Assembly (NCBI GenBank): GCA_937905835.1
Contig: CALCXK010000127.1
Coordinates: 36,893 to 100,892 of the forward strand
DNA from: an uncultured Ilumatobacter sp.
GTDB lineage: Bacteria > Actinomycetota > Acidimicrobiia > Acidimicrobiales > Ilumatobacteraceae
Reading direction: 5' to 3'
Length of the DNA: 64,000 nucleotides
In this document: positions 57,549 through 64,000 of the stretch, in pieces
Numbering within the stretch: the stretch's first letter is position 1
Layout of the letters: each line of letters starts with the position of its first letter
The notes under the pieces: model-generated
Databases searched by the model: none
The model's input: only the letters and a program-made list of their open reading frames with translations
Told to the model about the DNA's origin: nothing
Translations under genes and position numbers: made by a program

Positions 57549-58196
57549 TCAGGCTGGTTCAGCGCCACCGATGCTGCCAGGGCCGGTGATGCCGCCGGCT
57601 TCGACCATGATTGCTTCGAGCTTCGCCTGGTGCGCGGCCGCTCGCTCGACGTGATCGGGCGTGGTGATCAGTGACTGCAACATCAGTTCACCATCGCGCC
57701 AGTCGTCGAACTCGTCTTGCAAGATGAAGTTGATCGACCGGATAGTGGGCGCATCGGTAATTTCGCTCGTGTTGTTGCGGTGGTAGGTGTACGCCGCGAT
57801 GAACCGAGGGATCAACACGCGGTAGACACCCACGAGCTTCTCGATCGACAGCTCGGGTGCCTCGGGCTCGGTCATTGCCTCGATGAACCGTTCCATTGCC
57901 TCGTTGGCTGGCGTGGTGAGCCGCTCGGGCTTCATTTCGCGCAGTTCCGGAAGGCGTTTGTGCCAGAGGTCGGCATGCCAGGCGTGGTGATAGCAGTGCG
58001 CCCCGAGGCGCATCTTGATGTCGAGTTCGGGCACCGTGGCGATCCACCCACCCAGGGCCTCGAACAACTTCATCTCGGTCCATTTGTAGTTGCCGACGCG
58101 TCGAGCGGTCTCGGCAACAGTGAAGCTGCCCGGAAGATCGCGGCGGTCCCACGGTGCGAACGGAGCGCGAGCAGTGCTGTCTGGTGGGTCACCCAT
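57549..58196 (-). CDS. Ferritin-like protein next to an ABC1-kinase remnant
   Basis: This protein of about 215 residues is mostly helical, with metal-ligand-like acids and histidines: YKWTEMKLFEALGGWI, MRLGAHCYHHAWHADLWHKRL (HxxxHxDxxH) and FILQDEFDDWRDGELMLQ. The pattern suggests a ferritin-like four-helix bundle, though the exact ligand set is unclear. The frame runs 80 codons further upstream through an ABC1 kinase fragment. ATG 58196 is taken as the real start because the upstream part belongs to a different fold, though a genuine fusion product is possible. It precedes the DUF455 gene in the same direction. Confidence 0.65.
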   Translation of the reverse strand: MGDPPDSTARAPFAPWDRRDLPGSFTVAETARRVGNYKWTEMKLFEALGGWIATVPELDIKMRLGAHCYHHAWHADLWHKRLPELREMKPERLTTPANEAMERFIEAMTEPEAPELSIEKLVGVYRVLIPRFIAAYTYHRNNTSEITDAPTIRSINFILQDEFDDWRDGELMLQSLITTPDHVERAAAHQAKLEAIMVEAGGITGPGSIGGAEPA

Positions 58197-58239
58197 GTCG
58201 TGAGGGTAGACCGGCTGGGATGTTCCGCGCCTCAGCGAA

Positions 58240-58375
58240 GCGAGGTCCAGGCCCTTCAGCGTCATCGCCGAGAACATCGTGTACATCACCTCAGCGGCAT
58301 CGAGGTCGCTTTCGATTGCTTCGTGGATGCCGGGGTACTGCACTTTGATGGCGATGACGCCGCGCTCGTTGGCTA
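58240..58375 (-). pseudogene. Fragment of an ABC1/UbiB-family atypical kinase
   Basis: About 43 codons read NERGVIAIKVQYPGIHEAI and onward through SDLDAAEVMY to MTLKGLDL. This is the ABC1/AarF kinase segment that contains the ATP-binding lysine (A(V/I)KVQYPG). Nothing of the glycine-rich A-loop before it, or of the catalytic DFHPGN part after it, is present, because the TraR-like gene and the ferritin-like gene flank it directly. It is in frame with the ferritin-like gene. The simplest reading is a relic left by internal deletion of a full kinase gene. Confidence 0.65.
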
Positions 58376-58413
58376 ATGGATCTGCGGCATTGGTGCAGCC
58401 CAGTTCAGGGGTG

Positions 58414-58662
58414 TCAGCCAGCGGTGTTGCCGGCAACGGTGCGGGTCAAAGGAAAGGCATCGAGAATTTCATGTGGAATCAGGCCACCGGTAATTTCATC
58501 GGTCCAGTAGGTGCCTTCGTTCAGCCGTTCGAGTGCGGTCTGGACGCCTTCGAGGTCGCGCTGGATCTCATCGAGGTCGATGCCTGACGTGGTTGCAATG
58601 GAAGGTTCGGCGTCTGGCTCGACGTCGAATTCTTCGGTACCGGAATCTCCGAGGTCGCTCAC
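58414..58662 (-). CDS. TraR/DksA-like protein without zinc cysteines
   Basis: This 82-residue acidic protein has DLDEIQRDLEGVQTALERLNEGTYWTDEITGGLIPHEILDAFPLTRT. It follows the DksA/TraR C-terminal pattern (LxRIxxGTYGxCxxTGxxIxxxRLxAxPxxxxC) but with the zinc cysteines replaced. Such proteins can bind the RNA polymerase secondary channel, although short cysteine-less forms are uncharacterised. The GTG at 58662 lies 7 nt from TAGCTT (58675-58670), supporting a leaderless start. It is divergent from the cyclophilin gene, with 99 bp between start codons. Confidence 0.65.
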   Translation of the reverse strand: MSDLGDSGTEEFDVEPDAEPSIATTSGIDLDEIQRDLEGVQTALERLNEGTYWTDEITGGLIPHEILDAFPLTRTVAGNTAG

Positions 58663-58761
58663 GAGCACGAAGCTAGCCGCAACGGCCGCAGAACGCTGAT
58701 CTCGGCAGTTGGCGTTGCGACCTGAGTGCCGCCCTGACTGGGGCCGATAGAGTCCGGCGTC

Positions 58762-59316
58762 ATGGCTTTCCCTCCTTTTGACGGTTCCGCACCCCAGCAG
58801 CAGGACTTTCCTGCCGCACCCGAGATGGGCATCGACGCGTCCAAGCGGTATACCGCAAAGATCGCCACGACGCTCGGCGAGATCGTCGTCGCACTCGACG
58901 CTCTCAAGGCACCGAGAACCGTCAACAACTTCATCTTCCTCGCGCTCAACCATTATTACGACGGCGTGATCTTCCACCGGATCATCAAGGGCTTCATGTG
59001 CCAGGGTGGCGACCCGACCGGCACCGGCCGTGGCGGCCCTGGCTACAAGTTTGCAGACGAACTCCCGAAGCCGCGTGAGTACCAGGTCGGCTCGCTCGCT
59101 ATGGCCAACTCCGGCCCGAATACCAATGGCTCGCAGTTCTTCATCGTGTCGGGTGCTTCCGGCGTCGGCCTGCCCCCGCAGTACAGCCTCTTCGGCCAGG
59201 TCGTGAAGGGGCTCGACATCGTCGACACCCTCCAGAATGTCCAGACCGACCGCAGCGACCGTCCCCACGACGACGTCATCATTCAGGGTGTCGAAATCAC
59301 CGTCGCTGAAGACTGA
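58762..59316 (+). CDS. Cyclophilin-type peptidyl-prolyl cis-trans isomerase
   Basis: A 184-residue cytosolic cyclophilin. The core (about 28-180) contains KIATTLGEIVVAL, APRTVNNFIFLA, YYDGVIFHRIIKGFMCQGGDPTGTGRGGPGY (active-site FHR), LAMANSGPNTNGSQFFI and the YSLFGQVVKGLDIVD ending. The short N-terminal extension (FPPFDGSAPQQQDFPAAPEM) is proline/glutamine-rich. ATG 58762 is 8 nt after TAGAGT (58748-58753). It accelerates proline isomerisation during folding. A hairpin follows the stop. Confidence 0.93.
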   Translation: MAFPPFDGSAPQQQDFPAAPEMGIDASKRYTAKIATTLGEIVVALDALKAPRTVNNFIFLALNHYYDGVIFHRIIKGFMCQGGDPTGTGRGGPGYKFADELPKPREYQVGSLAMANSGPNTNGSQFFIVSGASGVGLPPQYSLFGQVVKGLDIVDTLQNVQTDRSDRPHDDVIIQGVEITVAED

Positions 59317-59328
59317 GATCGTTCCTGG

Positions 59329-59357
59329 TTTCAGTTGGCGTCTGACCCCAATTGAAA
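59329..59357 (+). terminator. Hairpin after the cyclophilin gene
   Basis: TTTCAGTTGG (59329-59338) pairs with CCAATTGAAA (59348-59357), 9 of 10 bp plus a G-U, around a 9-nt loop. It lies 13 nt after the stop codon and 43 nt before the AlkX start. Confidence 0.5.
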
Positions 59358-59399
59358 CGGTTGTCGAGCAGGTGAGCCTGGCTGCGCGACAATCGCCCG

Positions 59400-60587
59400 G
59401 TGACGCAGCTCTCCAACGCTCAGGCTCGGCGGGTTGCACTCGGGGCGCAGGGGTTCAACAACCCACGGCCGAGTGGGCGAGTCGATCGTCGTCATCTGCG
59501 CAAGCTTGTCGAACAGATCGGCGTCATCCAGATCGACTCGGTCAATGTCTTGGTCCGCAGCCAGGAGTTGCCACTCTTTGCTCGGCTCGGCCCGCATCCT
59601 CGATCGCTGATCTGGGAAGCGTCAGCCGCCGGCGAGCTGTTCGAGTACTGGGTGCATGTGGCCTCGCATGCCCCAGTTGCATTGCACCCGCTGATGCGCT
59701 GGCGGATGGACGGTCACCATGCCTGGAAGACCGTCGACCAGCTCGAAGAACGCCGTCCCGGCTACCTCGATGAGGTGCTCGATCGGATTCGTGTCGACGG
59801 GCCCCTGATGGCTGCCGACCTCGACCAGCGCGTCGGCAAGAAGGGCCCGTGGTGGGACTGGGATGACGGCAAGCTTGCCCTCGAGGTGTTGTTTCACCAA
59901 GGCCGAGTCACGGGTGTGCGGCGTCAGAACGATTTCGCGCGCGTGTATGACCTCACCGAGAACGTGATTCCGGCTGAGATTCTCGCGCTTCCCACACCGT
60001 CACCTGACGAGGCGCACAAAGAGCTGCTTGTCCTCGCTGCGCGGCACCACGGCGTCGGCACGCTCGCCGATCTTACCGACTACTACCGGTTGAAGATGTC
60101 GAGGTCGCGTCCACTCATGAACGAGTTGGTCGAAGACGGCCGGATGCTCCAGGTTGAGGTTGAAGGCTGGAGCACATCGGGATACCTCCATCCTGCAGCG
60201 AAGCAGCCCCGACAGATTTCGGCGCGTGCACTACTGAGCCCATTTGACCCGGTGGTCTGGTGTCGCGATCGAGCCGAGCGGCTTTTTGGGTTCCACTACC
60301 GCATCGAGATCTACGTGCCGGAGCCCAAGCGACAGTACGGGTACTACGTGCTGCCGTTTTTGCTGGGCGACGAACTCGTCGGTCGCATCGACCTGAAAGC
60401 CGATCGCAAGGCCGGTCAACTCCTCGTGCAGGGCAGCTACGGCGAGCCAGGGATCAACGAGCGGCACGTCGCCGCCGAGTTGGCCGCGGAACTCCGGGTG
60501 ATGGCTGATTGGTTGGAGTTGGACGGCGGTGTCGTTGTGAAGCCGAAGGGCGACCTGTCGAAGTCGCTCGCCGCATCGATGGCCTAA
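59400..60587 (+). CDS. AlkX/YcaQ-type DNA glycosylase (winged-helix HTH_42)
   Basis: This 395-residue protein of the AlkZ/AlkX superfamily has three tandem winged helices and a beta-barrel-like end. It carries the catalytic QxD motif QID in VEQIGVIQIDSVNVLVRSQE (about 38-57), which marks the AlkX/YcaQ branch that repairs interstrand crosslinks and alkylated bases; AlkZ proteins have QxQ instead. HVASHAPVALHPLMRWRMDGHH and RALLSPFDPVVWCRDRAERLFGFHYRIEIYVP are further family segments. The GTG start at 59400 lies 6 nt after GACAAT, a possible -10 box. Repair activity is inferred from the family. Confidence 0.85.
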   Translation: MTQLSNAQARRVALGAQGFNNPRPSGRVDRRHLRKLVEQIGVIQIDSVNVLVRSQELPLFARLGPHPRSLIWEASAAGELFEYWVHVASHAPVALHPLMRWRMDGHHAWKTVDQLEERRPGYLDEVLDRIRVDGPLMAADLDQRVGKKGPWWDWDDGKLALEVLFHQGRVTGVRRQNDFARVYDLTENVIPAEILALPTPSPDEAHKELLVLAARHHGVGTLADLTDYYRLKMSRSRPLMNELVEDGRMLQVEVEGWSTSGYLHPAAKQPRQISARALLSPFDPVVWCRDRAERLFGFHYRIEIYVPEPKRQYGYYVLPFLLGDELVGRIDLKADRKAGQLLVQGSYGEPGINERHVAAELAAELRVMADWLELDGGVVVKPKGDLSKSLAASMA

Positions 60588-60593
60588 GCAGAT

Positions 60594-61478
60594 TTACGCC
60601 TGCGGGGCGGGTACTGCCCAACGCAGCGCGCGAGTGACCACATCGCCGCCAACGCGCCCGACGGTTGCTTCGGTGAGCGGAAGCCAGGGGAGCCGCAGCG
60701 GCCAACGAGTCCAGGCCGGCATCAGCGAGATAGCAGCGGCGCTGATCAAGCCGTACGGAGCGCGGCCAGCGGCGGGCAGTGGTGGCCGGATCAGCAGGTA
60801 GCGGGCAGCGTCTCGTGCTGCGCTCGAGCCGCGCAGTTCCGGGCGGAACGTACGCAGATGGTCGCGCAGCTCGGTCTCGGTCTCGGGCGGCGCTTCGACG
60901 CCGAGCGCTCGAGCGATGACGCCTGACTCGGCGATGTATTGATCTCGTTCCGTCCCGACCAGCGGATCGACGCCGTACCGGTCGTGGGCCGTGAGGAAGC
61001 TGTCGAGTTCGGCGATGTGGACCCAGTGCAAGAGGTGCGGGTCGTTTGCCGAATAGGGCCGACCGTCGGGAGCCGTGCCAACCACGCGCTTGTGCACGCG
61101 ATGGACAATGTCGACTGCTTTCTGTGCTTCTGATGCCGGACCAAACGTGGTCGCAGCGAGGAAGTCAGCGGTCCGTTGCAGGCGGCCCCACGGATCGTTC
61201 CTGAAATCGGAGTGTGCGGCGACGCCTGCCATGGCGAGCGGGTGCAGCGACTGGAACAACAGGGCGCGCATGCCGCCAATGAACATCGACGCATCCGAGT
61301 GCACGCGTCGAATTGGCGCGTCGTTGTCGAACCAGCCCGGTTCAAGGGTGTCGAACAATTCGATGCGCCGCAGCTCGGCGTCGGGGCCGACCACTCGATC
61401 TCGGATCTGGTTGCCGAGCCATTCTTGGATGTGGCGCACCGACGGCGCAAACCCGGGGCTCACCACTCGATCGCTCAT
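60594..61478 (-). CDS. MpaB/latex-clearing-type oxygenase (DUF2236)
   Basis: This protein of about 294 residues is from the DUF2236 family. Its hallmark segments are HSDASMFIGGMRALLFQSLHPLAMAGVAAHSDFRNDPWGRLQRTADF and SANDPHLLHWVHIAELDSFL, which include the conserved histidines (one is a heme ligand in latex-clearing protein Lcp). Members are heme-dependent oxygenases; MpaB cleaves prenyl chains. A hydrophobic C-terminal helix (LISAAAISLMPAWTRWPL) may bring it to the membrane. ATG 61478 (MSDRVVSPGFAP) is chosen. It is divergent from the AI-2E transporter with 39 bp between starts. Substrate unknown. Confidence 0.82.
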   Translation of the reverse strand: MSDRVVSPGFAPSVRHIQEWLGNQIRDRVVGPDAELRRIELFDTLEPGWFDNDAPIRRVHSDASMFIGGMRALLFQSLHPLAMAGVAAHSDFRNDPWGRLQRTADFLAATTFGPASEAQKAVDIVHRVHKRVVGTAPDGRPYSANDPHLLHWVHIAELDSFLTAHDRYGVDPLVGTERDQYIAESGVIARALGVEAPPETETELRDHLRTFRPELRGSSAARDAARYLLIRPPLPAAGRAPYGLISAAAISLMPAWTRWPLRLPWLPLTEATVGRVGGDVVTRALRWAVPAPQA

Positions 61479-61517
61479 TGGCTCATCGTGCCACGACCTG
61501 CTGACTACCATCCGAAC

Positions 61518-62732
61518 GTGCCCGAAGATTCCGAAACTGACGTCGACCCGAACGTCGGCCGTATCGACGCGAGCGGCACGCGCTTCGACCGCCGTTCCAC
61601 CGACCGCACTTTACCGCGCTGGGTGATTCCGGCAGTCACCATTTTCTGGACCGGGTTCCTGCTGACATTTGTTGCGCGTCACGTGTTCAATCGGCTCGCA
61701 GACCTGCTGATCCTGCTGCTCGTCTCGCTCTTCGTTGCGTTGGCGATCGAGCCTGGCGTCAACAAGCTGGCGGCCCGCGGCTGGCGACGATGGCGTGCCA
61801 CGGTTGCGATTCTGCTCAGCGTTCTCCTCGCGTTCCTGGTCTTCCTCGTTGCCATCGGCACGCTTGTCGGTGGGCAAATCGCCGACCTGCTCTCCGAGTC
61901 GAACGTCTACATCGTCGACACCGTCACGTTCCTCAACGACACGTTCGGAACACAGATCGATGCGCAGACAGTGATCGACGAGGTCAACAACCCGGACGGC
62001 CGCGTGCAACAGTTCATCCAGAGCCAGGGCGATGAGGCGGTCCGCCTGTCACTCACCGCACTCGGGGTCATCTTCCAAGGCCTCTCAGCTCTCCTGTTCA
62101 CCTACTACCTCGTCGCCGACGGCCCCCGCCTCCGCCGCGTCATCTGCGCTCGCCTCACCCCAGCTCGTCAGGTACGCGTCCTGGATGCGTGGGAACTGGC
62201 GATCAACAAGACGGGGGGTTACCTCTACTCCAGAGCCCTTCTCGCCTTGCTGTCGGCGTTCTTCCACTGGGTCGTGTTTCAATCGATCGGCACGCAGGCG
62301 CCAATCGCCCTCGCCCTCTGGGTCGGCCTCGTCAGCCAGTTCCTGCCCGTGGTCGGGACGTACCTCGCCGGCATCTTGCCCGTCCTGGTCACATTCCTCG
62401 ATTCACCGCTCAAGGCAGCGATCGTCATCGGGGCCATCATCATCTATCAGCAGGTCGAGAACTACTTCTTCGCACCGCGCATCACCGCTCGCACGATGGA
62501 GTTACACCCTGCCGTGGCCTTTGGCGCGGCGCTCGGTGGCGCGGCGCTCCTCGGCGCGGTCGGGGCGATCCTTGCCTTGCCAGCAGCCGCGATGGCCCAG
62601 GCATTGGCCAGTGAATGGGGCAAACGCTACGACGTGGTCGACAATCATTTGACGTTGATCCAACAGCCGCGGAGCGCCGCCGCATCCGAAAAACACCCGA
62701 GTTCGCAAGACGATTCACCTCGAATACCGTGA
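61518..62732 (+). CDS. AI-2E/PerM-family membrane transporter
   Basis: This 404-residue protein has a charged N-terminal tail (about 1-36) and eight predicted membrane helices, including WVIPAVTIFWTGFLLTFVA, LADLLILLLVSLFVALAIEPGVNKL, FQGLSALLFTYYLVADG and VENYFFAPRITARTMELHPAVAFGAALGG, the last being the family signature. The family ranges from autoinducer exporters to sodium-linked transporters and proteins of unknown role. GTG 61518 follows a TACCAT -10 box (61506-61511) by 6 nt, although the frame is open further upstream. Its stop overlaps the asparaginase start by 4 nt (GTGA). Confidence 0.88.
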   Translation: MPEDSETDVDPNVGRIDASGTRFDRRSTDRTLPRWVIPAVTIFWTGFLLTFVARHVFNRLADLLILLLVSLFVALAIEPGVNKLAARGWRRWRATVAILLSVLLAFLVFLVAIGTLVGGQIADLLSESNVYIVDTVTFLNDTFGTQIDAQTVIDEVNNPDGRVQQFIQSQGDEAVRLSLTALGVIFQGLSALLFTYYLVADGPRLRRVICARLTPARQVRVLDAWELAINKTGGYLYSRALLALLSAFFHWVVFQSIGTQAPIALALWVGLVSQFLPVVGTYLAGILPVLVTFLDSPLKAAIVIGAIIIYQQVENYFFAPRITARTMELHPAVAFGAALGGAALLGAVGAILALPAAAMAQALASEWGKRYDVVDNHLTLIQQPRSAAASEKHPSSQDDSPRIP

Positions 62733-63715
62733 CCGATTCAATCGACGGGACACGGTTCGACATCGGCTCCTTTGCTCCGATCGCTGTTGCGACTCGCAGC
62801 GGTTTCGACGAGTCGTTGCACTTCGGAGCAGGGCTGGTCCGTGACGGCCGGGGTTCCGTCGAAGCGAGCGTCGGAGACAGCGACACGATTGTGTATCCGC
62901 GCTCGTCACTCAAGCCCCTACAGGCCGACGCAATGGTCGCCGCCGGGCTCGACCTTCCCCTCGATCTGCTCGCAGTGGCGTGTGCCAGTCACAGCGGCGA
63001 GGCCGTGCACCTCGATGCTGCCCGTCGAACACTCGAGATGGTCGGGCTGACCGAAGCTGACCTGCAGAACACTCCGGCTCGTCCTTTCGGGGCGATAGCT
63101 CGCGACGCGGCGCGTCGAGCAGGCATCGAGCCATCGCCGCTGCAACAGAATTGTTCGGGAAAGCACGCGGCGATGTTGGCGACATGCAAGGTCAACGGTT
63201 GGCCGGTCGAGCACTACCTCGCGGTCGAGCATCCGTTGCAGCAATCGATTGCCGAGCACATTGCTCAACTGATCGGTGTTGCGATCACCGAGATCGGCAT
63301 CGATGGGTGTGGTGCGCCGACGCACGCGTTCGCGTTGCGCGGGCTGGCGGACGCGTTCGCTGCCATTGCGTTGGCTGACGGACCGGTGGCCCGTTCGATG
63401 CAGGCACATCCCGAACTCGTCGGTGGCACCGGACGCGACATCACGGCATGGATGCAAGCGGTGCCCGGCTTCATTGCGAAGGAAGGAGCAGCTGGCGTGC
63501 TGGCTGCGGCGCTTCCCGATGGGCGTGCTGTTGCCTACAAGATCGCCGATGGCTCCGAAGCGGCCCGGCAAGCAGTGATGCCGGAGGCAATGATGCTGCT
63601 CGGTGTCGACCGAGAGACCATCCAACGCGTGGTTGGCGAGACGCATGTTTCGGTGATGGGACACGGTCGGGAAGTCGGCCGATTGCGCCCGCTCCGGTGG
63701 CTCGCGTCAGACTGA
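62729..63715 (+). CDS. L-asparaginase II family protein
   Basis: This 328-residue protein of the PF06089-type asparaginase family has YPRSSLKPLQADAMV, ACASHSGEAVHLDAARR, QNCSGKHAAMLATCKVNGWP and AMMLLGVDRETIQRV. Hydrolysis of asparagine or related amides is inferred from the family. The GTG start is coupled to the upstream transporter, which suggests a shared transcript. An MBL-fold gene follows 4 bp later. Confidence 0.88.
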   Translation: MTDSIDGTRFDIGSFAPIAVATRSGFDESLHFGAGLVRDGRGSVEASVGDSDTIVYPRSSLKPLQADAMVAAGLDLPLDLLAVACASHSGEAVHLDAARRTLEMVGLTEADLQNTPARPFGAIARDAARRAGIEPSPLQQNCSGKHAAMLATCKVNGWPVEHYLAVEHPLQQSIAEHIAQLIGVAITEIGIDGCGAPTHAFALRGLADAFAAIALADGPVARSMQAHPELVGGTGRDITAWMQAVPGFIAKEGAAGVLAAALPDGRAVAYKIADGSEAARQAVMPEAMMLLGVDRETIQRVVGETHVSVMGHGREVGRLRPLRWLASD

Positions 63716-63719
63716 TCGG

Positions 63720-64000
63720 GTGAGTAATTCGCCGGACTTTGTCACGCTGAAATCGGACGACTTTGAGTACGGCGAGGTCCAACAGATCGCACCGAATATC
63801 CGACGGATCATCGCCAAGAACCCGTCGAAGTTCAGCTACCACGGCACCGGCACATACATCGTTGGTACCGGCGACGTCGCGGTGATTGACCCGGGCCCCC
63901 GTATCGATTCGCACCGTGACGCGATCTCTGCGGCCTTGGCCGGCGAAACGGTTCGCTCGATCCTCGTCACGCACTGCCACGCCGATCACTCGCCCCTCGC
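63720..64000 (+). CDS. Metallo-beta-lactamase-fold hydrolase, 3' end beyond window
   Basis: The first 93 residues are visible, starting at GTG 63720. The N-terminal beta strands (VQQIAPNIRRIIAKN, TGTYIVGTGDVAVIDPG) lead to ILVTHCHADHSPLA, which contains the HxHxDH metal-binding motif of the MBL superfamily. DPGPRIDSHRDAI resembles LACTB2/RNase-like or glyoxalase II-type members. It starts 4 bp after the asparaginase stop, so it is likely co-transcribed. The frame is open at the right edge. Confidence 0.85.
   Translation, partial: MSNSPDFVTLKSDDFEYGEVQQIAPNIRRIIAKNPSKFSYHGTGTYIVGTGDVAVIDPGPRIDSHRDAISAALAGETVRSILVTHCHADHSPL

Noticed and set aside
58414..59439. Long minus-strand frame through the cyclophilin gene
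   Set aside because: Only its last 82 codons are real (TraR-like); the rest is antisense to cyclophilin.
1..64000. Prophage, insertion sequence or integrated element
   Set aside because: No integrase, transposase, phage structural gene or flanking direct repeats were found on either strand.

Overview
The window is high-GC chromosomal DNA from an actinobacterium. The gene set best fits the class Acidimicrobiia (Ilumatobacter-like or related aquatic lineages). That placement is inferred from a GlnR-type regulator beside glnA, a group 2 RpoD-like sigma factor, paired Get3/ArsA-like ATPases, a minimal monoderm Tad pilus locus with a DUF4244-like pilin, a heliorhodopsin, and a TAnnnT -10 box placed 6-9 nt before the start codon of about twenty genes (leaderless transcription). 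No rRNA, insertion sequence, prophage or CRISPR array was seen, so this is mostly core genome with a few accessory pieces.

Layout. 0-3 kb: a truncated Tat lipoprotein, RidA, a small membrane protein and an 8-oxoguanine-deaminase-like amidohydrolase. 3.2-6.5 kb (minus): a nitrogen block with glnII (eukaryote-type GSII), glnA (GSI) and an atypical GlnR-like response regulator overlapping glnA by 4 nt. 6.6-12.4 kb: a lipoprotein Ntn-hydrolase acylase, NAD synthetase, a Nudix hydrolase and dUTPase. 12.5-15.5 kb: selA-selB. 15.6-19.6 kb: an NfeD-like membrane protein, two ArsA/Get3-like ATPases and a stand-alone receiver. 19.6-24.7 kb: tRNA-Pro(CGG), a MazG-like protein, an RDD protein and asd; then a plus-strand methyltransferase-heliorhodopsin pair wedged between asd and lysC.

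24.9-31.6 kb: an MhuD-like heme monooxygenase, kynureninase, a CaiB CoA transferase, a DEAD-box helicase fused to a cold-shock domain, an L,D-transpeptidase and a lone WXG100 protein. 31.6-38.7 kb: a YheO-type HTH protein, a HAD phosphatase, coaA, an orphan N6-adenine methyltransferase, a lipoprotein cytochrome c, map, a Fic protein and a CopC-like protein. 38.7-44.6 kb: holB-tmk-topA (minus) and rsgA. 44.7-49.5 kb (minus): a Tad operon tadZ-tadA-tadB-tadC-flp-tadE, then a STAS protein coupled to a DUF952 protein. 49.6 kb: tRNA-Sec(UCA), about 34 kb from selAB. 50-54.8 kb: acyl-CoA dehydrogenase, the sigma factor, a small monooxygenase, a BAX-inhibitor-1 protein and an HExxH protein. 54.9-58.7 kb (minus): an epoxide-hydrolase-like enzyme, an unknown protein, two ferritin-like proteins, a remnant of an ABC1/UbiB kinase and a TraR-like protein. 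58.8-64 kb: cyclophilin, an AlkX/YcaQ glycosylase, an MpaB-type oxygenase, an AI-2E/PerM transporter, asparaginase and the start of a metallo-beta-lactamase protein.

The most notable items are: the heliorhodopsin (K240 Schiff-base and E109 counterion candidates) and its position between lysC and asd; the selenocysteine tRNA, whose predicted transcription start coincides with its mature 5' end and which has palindromic DNA on both sides; the helicase-cold-shock fusion; a protease-like NfeD lacking its catalytic serine region; the ABC1 kinase relic beside a ferritin-like gene; and a 17-nt dyad element shared by two distant intergenic sites.
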